From DASQHW01 sp963837155 (GTDB lineage: Bacteria > Actinomycetota > Acidimicrobiia > IMCC26256 > PALSA-610), in the NCBI GenBank assembly GCA_963837155.1, contig CAWIMB010000001.1, positions 930,001 through 994,000 of the forward strand: a stretch of DNA of 64,000 nucleotides. The letters are read 5' to 3'. Numbering within the stretch: the first letter of the stretch is position 1; every line of letters begins with the position of its first letter. The notes under the pieces were generated by a model. The model was not told where the DNA came from and made no database searches. It was given only the letters and a program-made list of their open reading frames with translations. The position numbers were made by a program, and so were the translations under genes. Below are positions 63,582 through 64,000 of this stretch, piece by piece.

Positions 63582-64000
63582 CACCACCTGAAGCGGCCGA
63601 GCGTGTCGTGTACTGGAACGGTGAGTTCGTGCCCGAACATGAGGCGCGGATCTCGATCTACGACTCGGCGTTGATGTTCGGTGACATGGTCTTCGAGATG
63701 ACGCGGTCGTTCAACGGCGTGCAGTTCAAGCTGCGAGAACACCTCGAGCGGTTGTTCGCGGGGTTACGGGTTCTTGCGATCGACGTGTCACTCACGCTCG
63801 ACGACATGGAGAAGGCGTGTCTTGCAACCGTCGAGGCCAATGCGGGCGCCATGGCCGTCGACGACGAGCACCGTCTCATGATCGACGTCAGCAGGGGATT
63901 GCTCGGGATCTACGCCGAGCACGTTGACGTTCCGGCCGGCGCGAACGTGATCATCGCCGACTTCCCGCTGCGCTGGACCGTCGCCGGCATGTCGAAGTTC
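63578..64000 (+). CDS. Class IV aminotransferase, N-terminal part (cut by window edge)
   Basis: Fold type IV PLP enzyme of the branched-chain/D-amino acid aminotransferase family: VVYWNGEFVPEHEARISIYD, SALMFGDMVFEMTRSFNGV, QFKLREHLERLFAGLRVL and a RLMIDVSRGLLGIYAEH segment. The PLP lysine would lie beyond the window. ATG 63578 overlaps the dehydrogenase stop as ATGA, so an oxidise-then-aminate pair is suggested. Confidence 0.88.
   Translation, partial: MTPPEAAERVVYWNGEFVPEHEARISIYDSALMFGDMVFEMTRSFNGVQFKLREHLERLFAGLRVLAIDVSLTLDDMEKACLATVEANAGAMAVDDEHRLMIDVSRGLLGIYAEHVDVPAGANVIIADFPLRWTVAGMSKF

Noticed and set aside
1..64000. CRISPR array, tRNA, rRNA, insertion sequence or phage genes
   Set aside because: No regularly spaced repeats, cloverleaf-like or rRNA-like stretches, transposase motifs or phage genes were found on reading both strands.

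Overview
The window is high-GC DNA with many GTG and some TTG starts, and with genes packed so tightly that stops and starts share ATGA, GTGA or TTGA. With an LPXTG-anchored wall protein, a LytR_C protein, a WhiG/FliA-type sigma factor and a CsrA-FliW pair, it points to a flagellated actinomycete-like bacterium, probably Acidimicrobiia. That placement is inferred from gene content only. No rRNA, tRNA, CRISPR array or insertion sequence was seen.

Layout. (1) Positions 1-8793, minus strand: an early flagellar operon in the order flgB-flgC-fliE-fliF-fliG-fliH-fliI-fliJ-fliK-flgD-flgE, running off the left edge. (2) 8976-16053, plus strand: an unrecognised helical-repeat protein, then pseI, pseG, a pseF-pseH fusion, pseA, and hisH and hisF homologues. 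(3) 16057-28186, minus strand: fliA, two tandem flagellins, fliD, fliS, a small chaperone-like gene, a TPR glycosyltransferase, pseB, pseC and an FAD oxidoreductase. (4) 28370-33506, plus strand: a LuxR-type regulator, flgN, flgK, flgL, fliW, csrA and a small unknown. (5) 33511-39412, minus strand: LytR_C protein, low-molecular-weight phosphatase, LPXTG protein, a WecA-like transferase fused to DUF4012, and a sugar epimerase. (6) 39605-40576, plus: a methyltransferase. (7) 40578-62446, minus: a 22-kb, 18-gene surface-glycan operon with short or no gaps. (8) 62487 to the right edge, plus: an iron-type alcohol dehydrogenase and a class IV aminotransferase.

How it fits together. PseB, PseC, the PseH domain, PseG, PseI and the PseF domain cover every step from UDP-GlcNAc to CMP-pseudaminic acid. 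PseA with HisH/HisF homologues could turn it into an acetamidino derivative. All this lies among flagellar genes, so pseudaminylation of flagellin is the likely purpose. No Maf transferase is present, and the TPR glycosyltransferase next to fliS-fliD is the best candidate for attachment. Both flagellin leaders carry a hairpin with GGAU in its loop just upstream of the ribosome-binding site, which matches CsrA control and fits the nearby fliW-csrA pair. The 22-kb operon holds a second nonulosonate system (NeuB without a SAF domain, NeuA-phosphatase fusion), a flippase, a polymerase, several transferases, and a coupled block that looks like a pathway to an unidentified CMP-activated sugar.

Data quality. 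Many conserved genes are broken by single-base insertions or deletions, most densely at 1-9 kb and 26-32 kb. They look like read errors rather than gene decay, because homology resumes in another frame within a few codons. Coordinates of broken genes run from the inferred start to the inferred stop across the shifts.
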